Source: Azoarcus sp. (lineage in GTDB: Bacteria; Pseudomonadota; Gammaproteobacteria; Burkholderiales; Rhodocyclaceae). From it: a stretch of DNA of 7,180 nucleotides. The translations under genes were made by a program, and so were the position numbers. The notes below the pieces were generated by a model. That model did not search any database and was not told the DNA's origin. It was given only the letters and a program-made list of their open reading frames with translations. This document shows positions 1 to 6,334 of this stretch, piece after piece. Position 1 is the first letter of the stretch. Every line of letters begins with the position of its first letter. The stretch is taken from NCBI GenBank assembly GCA_031258035.1, contig JAIRNL010000117.1, positions 1-7,180 of the forward strand, read 5' to 3'.

Positions 1-2
1 TC

Positions 3-131
3 CCTTCTTCCACGGGATTCGATGGCGATTTGCGTGAATGTGTGAAGAAGGAATTCCTGGAGAAGGAAATCGACTCCGCAAAAATCTGGCAAGCCATCCG
101 GAAAAACGGCCCTGTGCAACCAACCCCCTGA
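3..131 (+). CDS. 3' end of an unidentified upstream gene (partial)
   Basis: An open frame enters from the left edge and ends at TGA 129-131, giving 42 residues. The visible C-terminus is polar and charged, with a CVKKEFLEKEID stretch followed by a KIWQAIRKNG segment and a Pro-rich end. It has no membrane segment. I do not recognise the family. Codon use resembles the operon, and the stop lies only 13 bases before the ynbA-like start with no visible terminator between, so it may be the previous gene of the same transcription unit. It could be a chance open frame, because only 129 bases are visible. Confidence 0.5.
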   Translation, partial: PSSTGFDGDLRECVKKEFLEKEIDSAKIWQAIRKNGPVQPTP

Positions 132-144
132 TCCCGAACATTTC

Positions 145-771
145 ATGATCTCCATCTACCAGCTCAAACCCGCCTTCCAGGGCTTGCTGCGCCCTGTCGT
201 CCGCTGGCTCTTCGCCAGGGGCGTCACCGCCAACACTGTGACACTCGCGGCGATGCTCATCTCGATTGTCATTGGCGCATGGTTATACAGCAAGGCCGGA
301 ACCCAGCCTTCGCTTTATTTCCTCATCCCGCTCTGGATGTTCCTGCGCATGGCGCTGAACGCTGTCGACGGGTTGCTGGCGCGTGAGTTCAGGCAGAAAT
401 CCCCGCTGGGAGCGTATTTCAACGAACTGTCGGATGTGGTGTCCGACGCCGCGCTCTATCTTCCGTTCGTATGGGTGGCGCCGTTCAACTGGCAAATCAT
501 CTGTGGCATCGCGCTGCTTGCCGCCATCTCCGAGATGGCTGGCGCCCTGGGGCCGATGATCGGCGCTCCTCGCCAGTACGACGGTCCGATGGGCAAGAGC
601 GATCGCGCCTTCGTCTTCGGCGTTCTGGGTCTGTGGGCGGGTCTCGCGGACGGCGCGTTGCCGTCCTGGATGTTCTGGATCGTCGGTGTCGGCGTACCGC
701 TGGCGATCGTTCTCAATATTTCCAATCGTATTCGCAGCGGCCTGGCCGCCATCGCAAAGGGAGCCAAATAA
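145..771 (+). CDS. ynbA: YnbA-like CDP-alcohol phosphatidyltransferase
   Basis: A 208-residue inner-membrane protein with about six hydrophobic segments. Family members displace CMP from a CDP-lipid with an alcohol. The signature lies at residues 72-101: NAVDG at 72-76, A79-R80, G89, then N93, D97 and D101. Aligned to the usual D-x2-D-G-x2-A-R-x8-G-x3-D-x3-D, the second and fourth Asp are kept (D75, D97) but the first and third are Asn (N72, N93). E. coli YnbA, as I remember it, has the same two Asn and a similar length (about 201 residues), so this looks like a subfamily trait rather than decay. The N-terminus (ISIYQLKP, FQGLLRP) also resembles YnbA, which supports this start, although no clear Shine-Dalgarno site precedes it. 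The stop TAA shares one base with the next start (TAATG). The alcohol substrate is unknown. Confidence 0.9.
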   Translation: MISIYQLKPAFQGLLRPVVRWLFARGVTANTVTLAAMLISIVIGAWLYSKAGTQPSLYFLIPLWMFLRMALNAVDGLLAREFRQKSPLGAYFNELSDVVSDAALYLPFVWVAPFNWQIICGIALLAAISEMAGALGPMIGAPRQYDGPMGKSDRAFVFGVLGLWAGLADGALPSWMFWIVGVGVPLAIVLNISNRIRSGLAAIAKGAK

Positions 772-2519
772 TGAGCCGTGTCCCGGAAAACCATGAATTC
801 ATCACCCATGACGGAACGTCCCTTTTCTACCGGCGCTGGCCAGCGACCGCCCCGGAACGGCGCGGAGCCATCGTGCTTTTCCATCGCGGTCATGAGCACG
901 GCGAACGCATGGCGCATCTGGTCGATGAACTGGATTTACCCGAGTTCGACTTCTATGCCTGGGATGCGCGTGGCCATGGTCGATCGCCAGGCACGCGCGG
1001 CGACTCGCCCAGCCTCGGTTGCTCGGTGCGCGACATCCAGAGCTTCATCGATCACCTTTGCGCCTCGCATGAACTGACGGAGCCGGACATCGCTGTGATC
1101 GCGCAAAGCGTCGGCGCCGTGCTCGTCAGTACGTGGGCGCATGACTACGCCCCGCGCATCCGTTGCCAGGTGTTGGCTTCGCCCGCCTTCAAGGTCAAGC
1201 TCTACGTGCCTTTCGCGCGACCGGGTCTGAAGCTCATGCGGGCGCTGCGTGGCAATTTCTTCGTCAATAGCTACGTCAAGGCGAAATACCTGACCCACGA
1301 TCCGGCGCGGCAGGCGTCCTTCGTGGCCGACCCGCTCATCAGCCGCGCCATTTCGGTCAACATCCTGCTGGGACTCTACGAGGCGGGCGAGCGAGTAGTC
1401 GCCGACGCCGAGGCGATCACCGTCCCCACCCAACTGCTGATCTCGGGCGACGATTGGGTCGTTCATCACTGGCCGCAACACGCCTTCTTCACCCGGTTGG
1501 GTACGGACGTGAAGGAGAAGCATGTGTTCCAGGGGTTCTACCATGACACGCTCGGCGAACTGCCTCGCGCCGACGCCGTGGCCAAGGTGCGCGCCTTCAT
1601 CCTGCGCCGGTTCGAGACGCCGCTCTCACGTCCCGACCTGAACGACGAGGACAAGCGCGGCCATACGTTCGAGGAAGCCAAGAACCTGTCGGTGGCACTG
1701 TCTCCCACATCGGCCAAGGCGCTTTATTGGCGCGCCTACCGCTTTCTGCTGGGGCTGTCCGGCTACCTTTCGGACGGCGTGCGTCTCGGACATCGCACCG
1801 GCTTCGATTCGGGCAGTTCGCTCGACTATATCTACCGCAACACGCCTGCCGGACGCGGCTTCATCGGACGGGCCATCGACCGCGTATACCTCGACGCAAT
1901 CGGTTGGCGGGGCATTCGTCAGCGCAAGATCAACCTCGAAGAGCTGCTGCGCGAGGCGCTGGCCCGTCTGCGCGCCGGGAAACGCCCGGCGCGCGTGCTC
2001 GACATCGCCGCCGGGCATGGCCGTTATGTGCTCGACGCGCTCGCGGGCGGCGACCGTCCAGATTCGATCCTGCTGCGCGACTTCAGCGAACTGAACATCG
2101 AGTGCGGCCGCGCCCTGATCGCGGAACGCGGGCTGGCAGACGTCGCCAGCTTCGAGCAAGGCGACGCCTTCGACCGTGCGAGCCTTGCTGCCATCGAGCC
2201 CAAGGCCACCGTGGGCATCGTGTCGGGGCTCTACGAACTCTTCCCCGACAACGGTATGGTCACCACTTCGCTTCTCGGGTTGCATGACGCCATCGAAAAG
2301 GACGGCTATCTGATCTATACCGGGCAGCCATGGCATCCGCAACTGGAGATGATCGCCCGTGCCCTGACCAGCCACCGCGCAGGCCAGGCGTGGGTGATGC
2401 GGCGCCGCTCGCAGGCGGAGATGGACCAACTCGCGCGCGAGGCCGGTTTCGAGAAGATCGCCCAGCGCGTCGACGAATGGGGCATCTTCACCGTGTCGCT
2501 GGCGCGGCGTCTGCCATGA
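771..2519 (+). CDS. ynbC: YnbC-like fused alpha/beta hydrolase and SAM-dependent methyltransferase
   Basis: 582 residues, close to E. coli YnbC (about 585). The frame is open further upstream, but ATG 771 is chosen because an AAGGGAG ribosome site lies at 757-763 and the start overlaps the ynbA stop. Residues 1-285 form an S33/monoglyceride-lipase-like hydrolase: HRGHEHGER at 38-46 is the oxyanion region, S113 sits in AQSVG (Ala replaces the first Gly of G-x-S-x-G), the acid is D227 or D228 in SGDDW, and the base is H258 in FYHD. Residues about 300-582 form a class I methyltransferase, with SAM motif I VLDIAAGHGRY at 409-419, and FSELN at 438-442 and GDAF at 464-467 as later motif positions. 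No signal peptide or membrane segment is visible, so it is probably cytosolic or peripheral. A lysophospholipase or esterase activity plus methylation of a lipid product is inferred; the substrates are unknown. Confidence 0.9.
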   Translation: MSRVPENHEFITHDGTSLFYRRWPATAPERRGAIVLFHRGHEHGERMAHLVDELDLPEFDFYAWDARGHGRSPGTRGDSPSLGCSVRDIQSFIDHLCASHELTEPDIAVIAQSVGAVLVSTWAHDYAPRIRCQVLASPAFKVKLYVPFARPGLKLMRALRGNFFVNSYVKAKYLTHDPARQASFVADPLISRAISVNILLGLYEAGERVVADAEAITVPTQLLISGDDWVVHHWPQHAFFTRLGTDVKEKHVFQGFYHDTLGELPRADAVAKVRAFILRRFETPLSRPDLNDEDKRGHTFEEAKNLSVALSPTSAKALYWRAYRFLLGLSGYLSDGVRLGHRTGFDSGSSLDYIYRNTPAGRGFIGRAIDRVYLDAIGWRGIRQRKINLEELLREALARLRAGKRPARVLDIAAGHGRYVLDALAGGDRPDSILLRDFSELNIECGRALIAERGLADVASFEQGDAFDRASLAAIEPKATVGIVSGLYELFPDNGMVTTSLLGLHDAIEKDGYLIYTGQPWHPQLEMIARALTSHRAGQAWVMRRRSQAEMDQLAREAGFEKIAQRVDEWGIFTVSLARRLP

Positions 2520-3946
2520 GCGGCGAGACCCCGGCGGAGGCCGCGGCGGTTCCGGCGCTCGCTGTCCCGGCAGGGGAGCAAGTCCGCTGGCTGCCTGGCG
2601 CTTTCAAGCGCGGCGTGCTCTGGCTCGTATTCCTCGGGCCATTCTTCTTCCTGAGTTATGGTTTTGCGAACCAGCATTCCGCCGCGCTCGACGCAACGGG
2701 CGCGGTGGGAAGCTTCTATTTCGGATGGGAGAGAAATTTGCCGTTCTGGCCGTGGACGATCATCCCGTACTGGACGACTGATCTGCTCTACGGTTTTGCA
2801 TTCCTGTGCTGCCGCGACAAGGCGGCTTCAAACCGGCTTGGCCTGCGGCTCCTCTCGGTGCAGTTCATCTGCGTCATCAGCTTTTTGCTGTGGCCACTGC
2901 GATTCGATTTCATCCGACCGCCGGTGGAAGGATTGTCAGGGGCGCTTTTCGACATTCTTGCCGGGTTCGACATGCCCTATAACCAGGCGCCATCGCTTCA
3001 CATCGCGCTTTTGGTCGTCATCTGGCGTCAATTCGCAAACCTGTCCGCGCCCTGCGCCGTGCGCGCCGTCATCCACGCCTGGGCAATCCTGATCGGTGTA
3101 TCGGTGCTGACGACCTGGCAGCACCATTTCATTGATGTTCCCACCGGCCTCGCGGCGGGACTCTTCTGCCTTTGGTTGTGGCCGGAGAAAGGCCCATCAC
3201 CATTGAAGAGAAATTCGCCGCCGCGGCCCGATCTCGCTTTCCGATACGGCATTGGCACGTTGGCCGCGCTGGCGCTCGCGCTCGTCCAAGGGCTGGGGAC
3301 GATCTGGATCGCCCTGGGTTGGATCGCCATTTCATTGGCGATGGTGGCATGGAACTACATTCATGCCGGTGTCGCGGGCTTTCAGAAGCAGCATGGACGC
3401 CATTCGCTTGCCTCGCGCTGGCTTTTCGCGCCTTACACGTTCGGCGCGCACATCAATGCGCGGCTCTGGACGCGCAAACACCCAGCCCCCATCCTCGTCA
3501 CGGAAGGCATTTGGCTCGGTCGCTTACCCAGCACGCGCGAGTTCGCCCGTTGGGCCACAACGGGCGGCGGCAAAGTGGCACTTTTCGATCTCACTGCCGA
3601 ACTTCCCGCGCCGAGGTTGCCGGACTCCGCCGCATACGATGGCCTGCCGTGCCTCGATCTCGTTCCCGTCCAGACCGAGACCTTGCAGGAAGCCGTGCGC
3701 CGCATCGCCCATTTGAGAGAAGAAGGGCGGGAAGTGTGGATTGCCTGCGCGCTCGGCTTTTCGCGCAGCGCCGCTGTGGCTGCCGCATGGCTCCGGTACG
3801 CGGGAATTGCTGCGAACACCACAGAAGCCGTGGCGCGGCTCAATACCGCGCGCGGCATTGCCGGCGTCGATCGGGTTGTGCTTGGCGAATCCGACCTGGC
3901 CGCACTGGCCGCATTCGACCGACAACAAAAGGAGGCGACTTCATGA
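2516..3946 (+). CDS. ynbD: YnbD-like fused PAP2 membrane phosphatase and dual-specificity phosphatase
   Basis: 476 residues from ATG 2516, which overlaps the ynbC stop by four bases (ATGA). The frame is open upstream but lies inside ynbC. Residues 30-285 carry about seven hydrophobic segments with PAP2 motifs: PSLH at 159-162 and WQHHFIDVPTG at 201-211, where a His and D207 fit the H-x3-D element. This resembles the AUR1/inositol-phosphorylceramide-synthase branch more than classical PgpB, so head-group transfer is as plausible as simple dephosphorylation. Residues 320-476 form a soluble dual-specificity phosphatase: entry motif GIWLGRLPS at 331-339, candidate general acid D381, and P-loop ACALGFSRS at 410-418 with C411 and R417. 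The usual His before the catalytic Cys is Ala. Lipid-phosphate hydrolysis at the membrane is inferred. E. coli YnbD (about 430 residues) has the same two-part layout. Confidence 0.88.
   Translation: MSGETPAEAAAVPALAVPAGEQVRWLPGAFKRGVLWLVFLGPFFFLSYGFANQHSAALDATGAVGSFYFGWERNLPFWPWTIIPYWTTDLLYGFAFLCCRDKAASNRLGLRLLSVQFICVISFLLWPLRFDFIRPPVEGLSGALFDILAGFDMPYNQAPSLHIALLVVIWRQFANLSAPCAVRAVIHAWAILIGVSVLTTWQHHFIDVPTGLAAGLFCLWLWPEKGPSPLKRNSPPRPDLAFRYGIGTLAALALALVQGLGTIWIALGWIAISLAMVAWNYIHAGVAGFQKQHGRHSLASRWLFAPYTFGAHINARLWTRKHPAPILVTEGIWLGRLPSTREFARWATTGGGKVALFDLTAELPAPRLPDSAAYDGLPCLDLVPVQTETLQEAVRRIAHLREEGREVWIACALGFSRSAAVAAAWLRYAGIAANTTEAVARLNTARGIAGVDRVVLGESDLAALAAFDRQQKEATS
3927..3934 (+). promoter_or_regulatory. 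Strong Shine-Dalgarno site inside the end of ynbD
   Basis: AAAGGAGG lies eight bases before ATG 3943 and is a near-perfect anti-16S complement, the best ribosome site in the operon. It fixes the start of the small membrane protein at 3943 rather than at the in-frame ATGs at 3961 or 3976. It also suggests that this protein is made independently and perhaps in larger amounts. Confidence 0.8.
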
Positions 3947-4431
3947 CCGCCCCGGCAAGAATGGATGCCGATTCCATGGAGGCGTCCGGCTTTGCGCTTG
4001 GGGGCGCCGCATTGTGCGAAACCGCCCGGACGCTCGATGGTTGGAGTCGACTGCTCGCACTGGCAACGCTGCTGGCGTGGTGGGTTTCGCCCTTCATCCG
4101 CGATACCCGTTTTTCTGTTCTCCTGGTTGTCGGACTCGTCCTTGCCGTCGGCGCAGCCTGTCATGCCTTGCGCCTGTCGTTCGATCATCCGGTTTTCACG
4201 AAATGGTCAAAGCTTGATGCCGGGGAACTGCCCCAGGCGTTCTCCACCTTTGACGGAATGCTGGCCAGAACCTTTGGGAAAAAATCGCCCAGCGAAGACC
4301 CGCGCCCGATGTCGGAGCGGCTTGCCGGCGTGCGTCGTCTCTTTGTGCGACAACTCGTTTGCGTTGCCGGCCAGACTGTCGTGCTCTTCGCGTTCCTTGC
4401 CATTCTGATTTCCAAGACCCCCAATGCTTGA
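3943..4431 (+). CDS. Small three-helix membrane protein of unknown function
   Basis: 162 residues. I do not recognise the family. ATG 3943 has an excellent ribosome site and overlaps the ynbD stop by four bases; the frame runs open upstream, but only inside ynbD. A polar N-terminus (1-33) is followed by two close hydrophobic segments (about 36-50 and 57-75). A hydrophilic loop of about 55 residues comes next (80-133), rich in charged residues and Pro, with a KKSPSEDPRP stretch. A third hydrophobic segment lies at about 136-156. No Cys-x2-Cys, nucleotide-binding or hydrolase motif is visible. It overlaps the acyltransferase start by eight bases. Its place in the middle of a coupled lipid operon suggests an accessory or scaffold subunit, or a lipid carrier, but that rests on context only. 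E. coli ynbABCD, as I remember it, has no counterpart. Confidence 0.82.
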   Translation: MTAPARMDADSMEASGFALGGAALCETARTLDGWSRLLALATLLAWWVSPFIRDTRFSVLLVVGLVLAVGAACHALRLSFDHPVFTKWSKLDAGELPQAFSTFDGMLARTFGKKSPSEDPRPMSERLAGVRRLFVRQLVCVAGQTVVLFAFLAILISKTPNA

Positions 4432-5041
4432 AAAATTCCTCGCCTCCGCCTTCTGCGGACTCATCAAGACATTGACCGGCGCGCGTCCGAACTGGCGTGG
4501 CACCGTGCCCGCGCCGCAGCCGCGCGTCTATTTTGCCAACCACCGCAGCCACGGCGATTTCCTCATCATCTGGGCATTGCTCCCCCCGGCGTTGCGCGCC
4601 AAAACGCATCCGGTCGCGGGCGCGGACTACTGGCTGAAAGGAAAATTCCGGCGCTACCTGATCGAGCGCGTGTTCCGGGGCGTTCTCATCAACCGCAACG
4701 TCAAACGCGGCGACGATCCGATTGGCGCCATGCTGGCACCGCTCGATGCTGGCGATTCGCTGATTGTCTTCCCCGAAGGCACCCGCAACCAAGGCGATGG
4801 GCTGTTGCCTTTCAAGCCCGGCATCCGCCACCTCGCCGAGAAACGTCCACAGACCGAGTTTGTGCCTGTGTGGATCGAAAACCTGGGCCGAGCCATGCCC
4901 AAGGGGGGCTTATTGCTGGTTCCGTTACTGTGCTCTGTCACCCTCGGCGAACCGATTACCCTGAAGCCTGACGAAAAGCGGACAGATTTCATTGCTCGCT
5001 GCCGCAATGCCTTACTGGCGCTTGAACCGGACGAGCAATAA
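4424..5041 (+). CDS. PlsC-type 1-acylglycerol-3-phosphate acyltransferase
   Basis: 205 residues. Members transfer a fatty acyl group from acyl-ACP or acyl-CoA to lysophosphatidic acid or a related acceptor at the inner face of the membrane. The catalytic H-x4-D is in NHRSHGD (H40, D45). GVLINR at 86-91 matches block II, FPEGTRN at 116-122 matches block III (E118, R121), and VPVWI at 147-151 matches block IV. The N-terminus is moderately hydrophobic rather than a clear membrane helix. ATG 4424 lies eight bases inside the preceding gene, with no strong ribosome site, which suggests coupling. The housekeeping PlsC is usually somewhat longer, so this is probably a dedicated paralogue feeding the cytidylyltransferase downstream. 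The acceptor may not be glycerol phosphate. Confidence 0.9.
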   Translation: MLEKFLASAFCGLIKTLTGARPNWRGTVPAPQPRVYFANHRSHGDFLIIWALLPPALRAKTHPVAGADYWLKGKFRRYLIERVFRGVLINRNVKRGDDPIGAMLAPLDAGDSLIVFPEGTRNQGDGLLPFKPGIRHLAEKRPQTEFVPVWIENLGRAMPKGGLLLVPLLCSVTLGEPITLKPDEKRTDFIARCRNALLALEPDEQ

Positions 5042-5044
5042 ATC

Positions 5045-6013
5045 ATGACGGACATGGAACACATCATTGCTGGCATCGGGTCGAACGAGATATTGACCGT
5101 CTTCATTGGCCTCGTGGCGGTGCTCCTGTTGTCGAGCACCGTTGCGGGCATCCTGCGGTTGCGCCTTCCAAAGGGCGTTTCCAGCCCGGTCATCGACAAC
5201 CTCACTTCGCGCATCAATGCATGGTGGGTCATGATCACCATCCTGGGCGTGGCATTCTGGATAGGCAACGTTGCGGTGATCGTCCTCTTTGCGTTCATCT
5301 CGTTTCAGGCGCTTCGAGAATATATCTCCGTGACATACACGCGCCGGGGCGACTATCGGGCGTTGCTGTGGTGCTTCTTTTTCTTCCTGCCGCTGCAATA
5401 CGGGTTGATTGGTATCGGCTGGTATGGATTGTTCTCGATTCTGATCCCGGTCTACGCCTTCCTGTTGCTGCCGATCTCCGCAACCCTCGGCGCCGATACC
5501 ACACGCTTTCTGGAGCGCGCGGCGAAAGTGCAGTGGGGGCTGATGATCTGCGTCTACTGCGTCTCGCACGTTCCCGCATTGCTCGCCCTGCACATCCCCG
5601 GCTTCGAGGGGAAGAACATGCAATTGATCCTTTTCCTGTTGCTTACCGTGCAATCGAGCGACGTCTTCCAGTATGTGTGGGGAAAGCTTTTCGGGCGGCG
5701 GAAACTGTTGCCATCCATCTCGCCCTCGAAAACGCTCGAAGGGCTGATCGGTGGAGTACTGACATCCTCCCTTGTGGGCGCGGCGCTCTGGTGGATCACC
5801 CCGTTCAACTGGTGGCAGGCCGGGGTCATCGCATTCACGGTGAACGTGCTCGGATTCTTTGGCGGCTTTGTGCTCTCGGCGATCAAGCGCGACCGGGGCA
5901 TCAAGGATTGGGGGTCGATGATCGAAGGCCACGGCGGCATGTTGGATCGGGTCGATTCGGTGAGCTTTTCGGCACCGATCTTTTTCCACATCGTGCGGTA
6001 TTGGTGGATGTAA
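5045..6013 (+). CDS. ynbB: YnbB-like phosphatidate cytidylyltransferase (CdsA paralogue)
   Basis: 322 residues with about eight hydrophobic segments. The family makes CDP-diacylglycerol from phosphatidic acid and CTP. The C-terminal signature spans residues 278-304: S278, K281-R282, K287-D288, then GHGGMLDR at 295-302 and D304. The upstream conserved block is also present: SSD at 204-206, GKLFGRRK at 213-220 and SPSKTLEG at 226-233. The signature position that is Pro or Gly in most CdsA proteins is Glu here (E294 in IEGHGG). I recall the same Glu in E. coli YnbB, along with a similar FFHIVRYWW end. It starts three bases after the acyltransferase stop, with only a weak GGACGAG ribosome site. 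I recall a report linking E. coli YnbB to synthesis of the glycolipid MPIase. The direct partner here is more likely the YnbA-like enzyme. Confidence 0.92.
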   Translation: MTDMEHIIAGIGSNEILTVFIGLVAVLLLSSTVAGILRLRLPKGVSSPVIDNLTSRINAWWVMITILGVAFWIGNVAVIVLFAFISFQALREYISVTYTRRGDYRALLWCFFFFLPLQYGLIGIGWYGLFSILIPVYAFLLLPISATLGADTTRFLERAAKVQWGLMICVYCVSHVPALLALHIPGFEGKNMQLILFLLLTVQSSDVFQYVWGKLFGRRKLLPSISPSKTLEGLIGGVLTSSLVGAALWWITPFNWWQAGVIAFTVNVLGFFGGFVLSAIKRDRGIKDWGSMIEGHGGMLDRVDSVSFSAPIFFHIVRYWWM

Positions 6014-6283
6014 TGATGAAAGGCCGACGGGTGCCGGGTTGCAGGAGCTCAAGCATCTGTTCCGGCACACCCGGCCAGCCTCCAGGCCCATGGCCCATAG
6101 CATAGCCAGGTAGGCGCCCAGGCCGGTTTGCAGGTTGCCGGCTTTGATGCCCGCCTTGGCAGCCACTTCGCGTAAGGTCAGCCGACGGCGTTTACGCGCC
6201 AGGGTCAGGCGTTCGTCGATGCGCCAGCCGCTGGCTATTTCTGCAGTGCATTCATCTTGCTTTCCCGGTGCGGTATCTGCCAT
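6014..6283 (-). pseudogene. Remnant of an XRE/HipB-type helix-turn-helix regulator
   Basis: On the minus strand from ATG 6283, the first 68 or so residues resemble a short XRE antitoxin-type regulator: RIDERLTLARKRRRLTLREVA at about 21-41 covers the first helices, and AGNLQTGLGAYLAML at about 48-62 covers the last. In this family I expect about ten more residues (the recognition helix) between KAGI and AGNL, and they are missing. After MGLEAG the frame continues into antisense of ynbB. The frame that starts at 6098 instead carries EQMLELLQPGT, a plausible original C-terminus, which suggests a frameshift near 6085. No HipA-like partner is present. The 6014-6334 stretch holds nothing else that I can support. 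A short functional protein cannot be excluded, but loss of the DNA-reading helix argues against it. The left boundary is approximate. Confidence 0.6.
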
Positions 6284-6334
6284 AATCGAGCGTAAATTCA
6301 TGAAGTCGTGGTTTTTGGAGAAAAACTCGGTAAA

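Noticed and set aside
471..770. In-frame extension of the ynbC-like gene upstream of ATG 771.
   Set aside because: It lies inside the ynbA-like gene, its translation is Arg-rich shadow sequence, and ATG 771 has a good ribosome site and the expected family length.
1626..2429. A 267-codon minus-strand open frame opposite the methyltransferase domain, with similar ones at 936-1544 and 3433-4188.
   Set aside because: No recognisable motifs or ribosome sites, and the opposite strand carries clear catalytic motifs. Long antisense frames are expected with this codon use.
2330..2515. In-frame extension of the ynbD-like gene upstream of ATG 2516.
   Set aside because: It overlaps the conserved end of the methyltransferase domain and reads as shadow sequence. 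ATG 2516 gives a normal four-base overlap.
6014..6070. Rho-independent terminator after the ynbB-like gene.
   Set aside because: GC-rich bases occur, but I found no convincing stem followed by a T-run.
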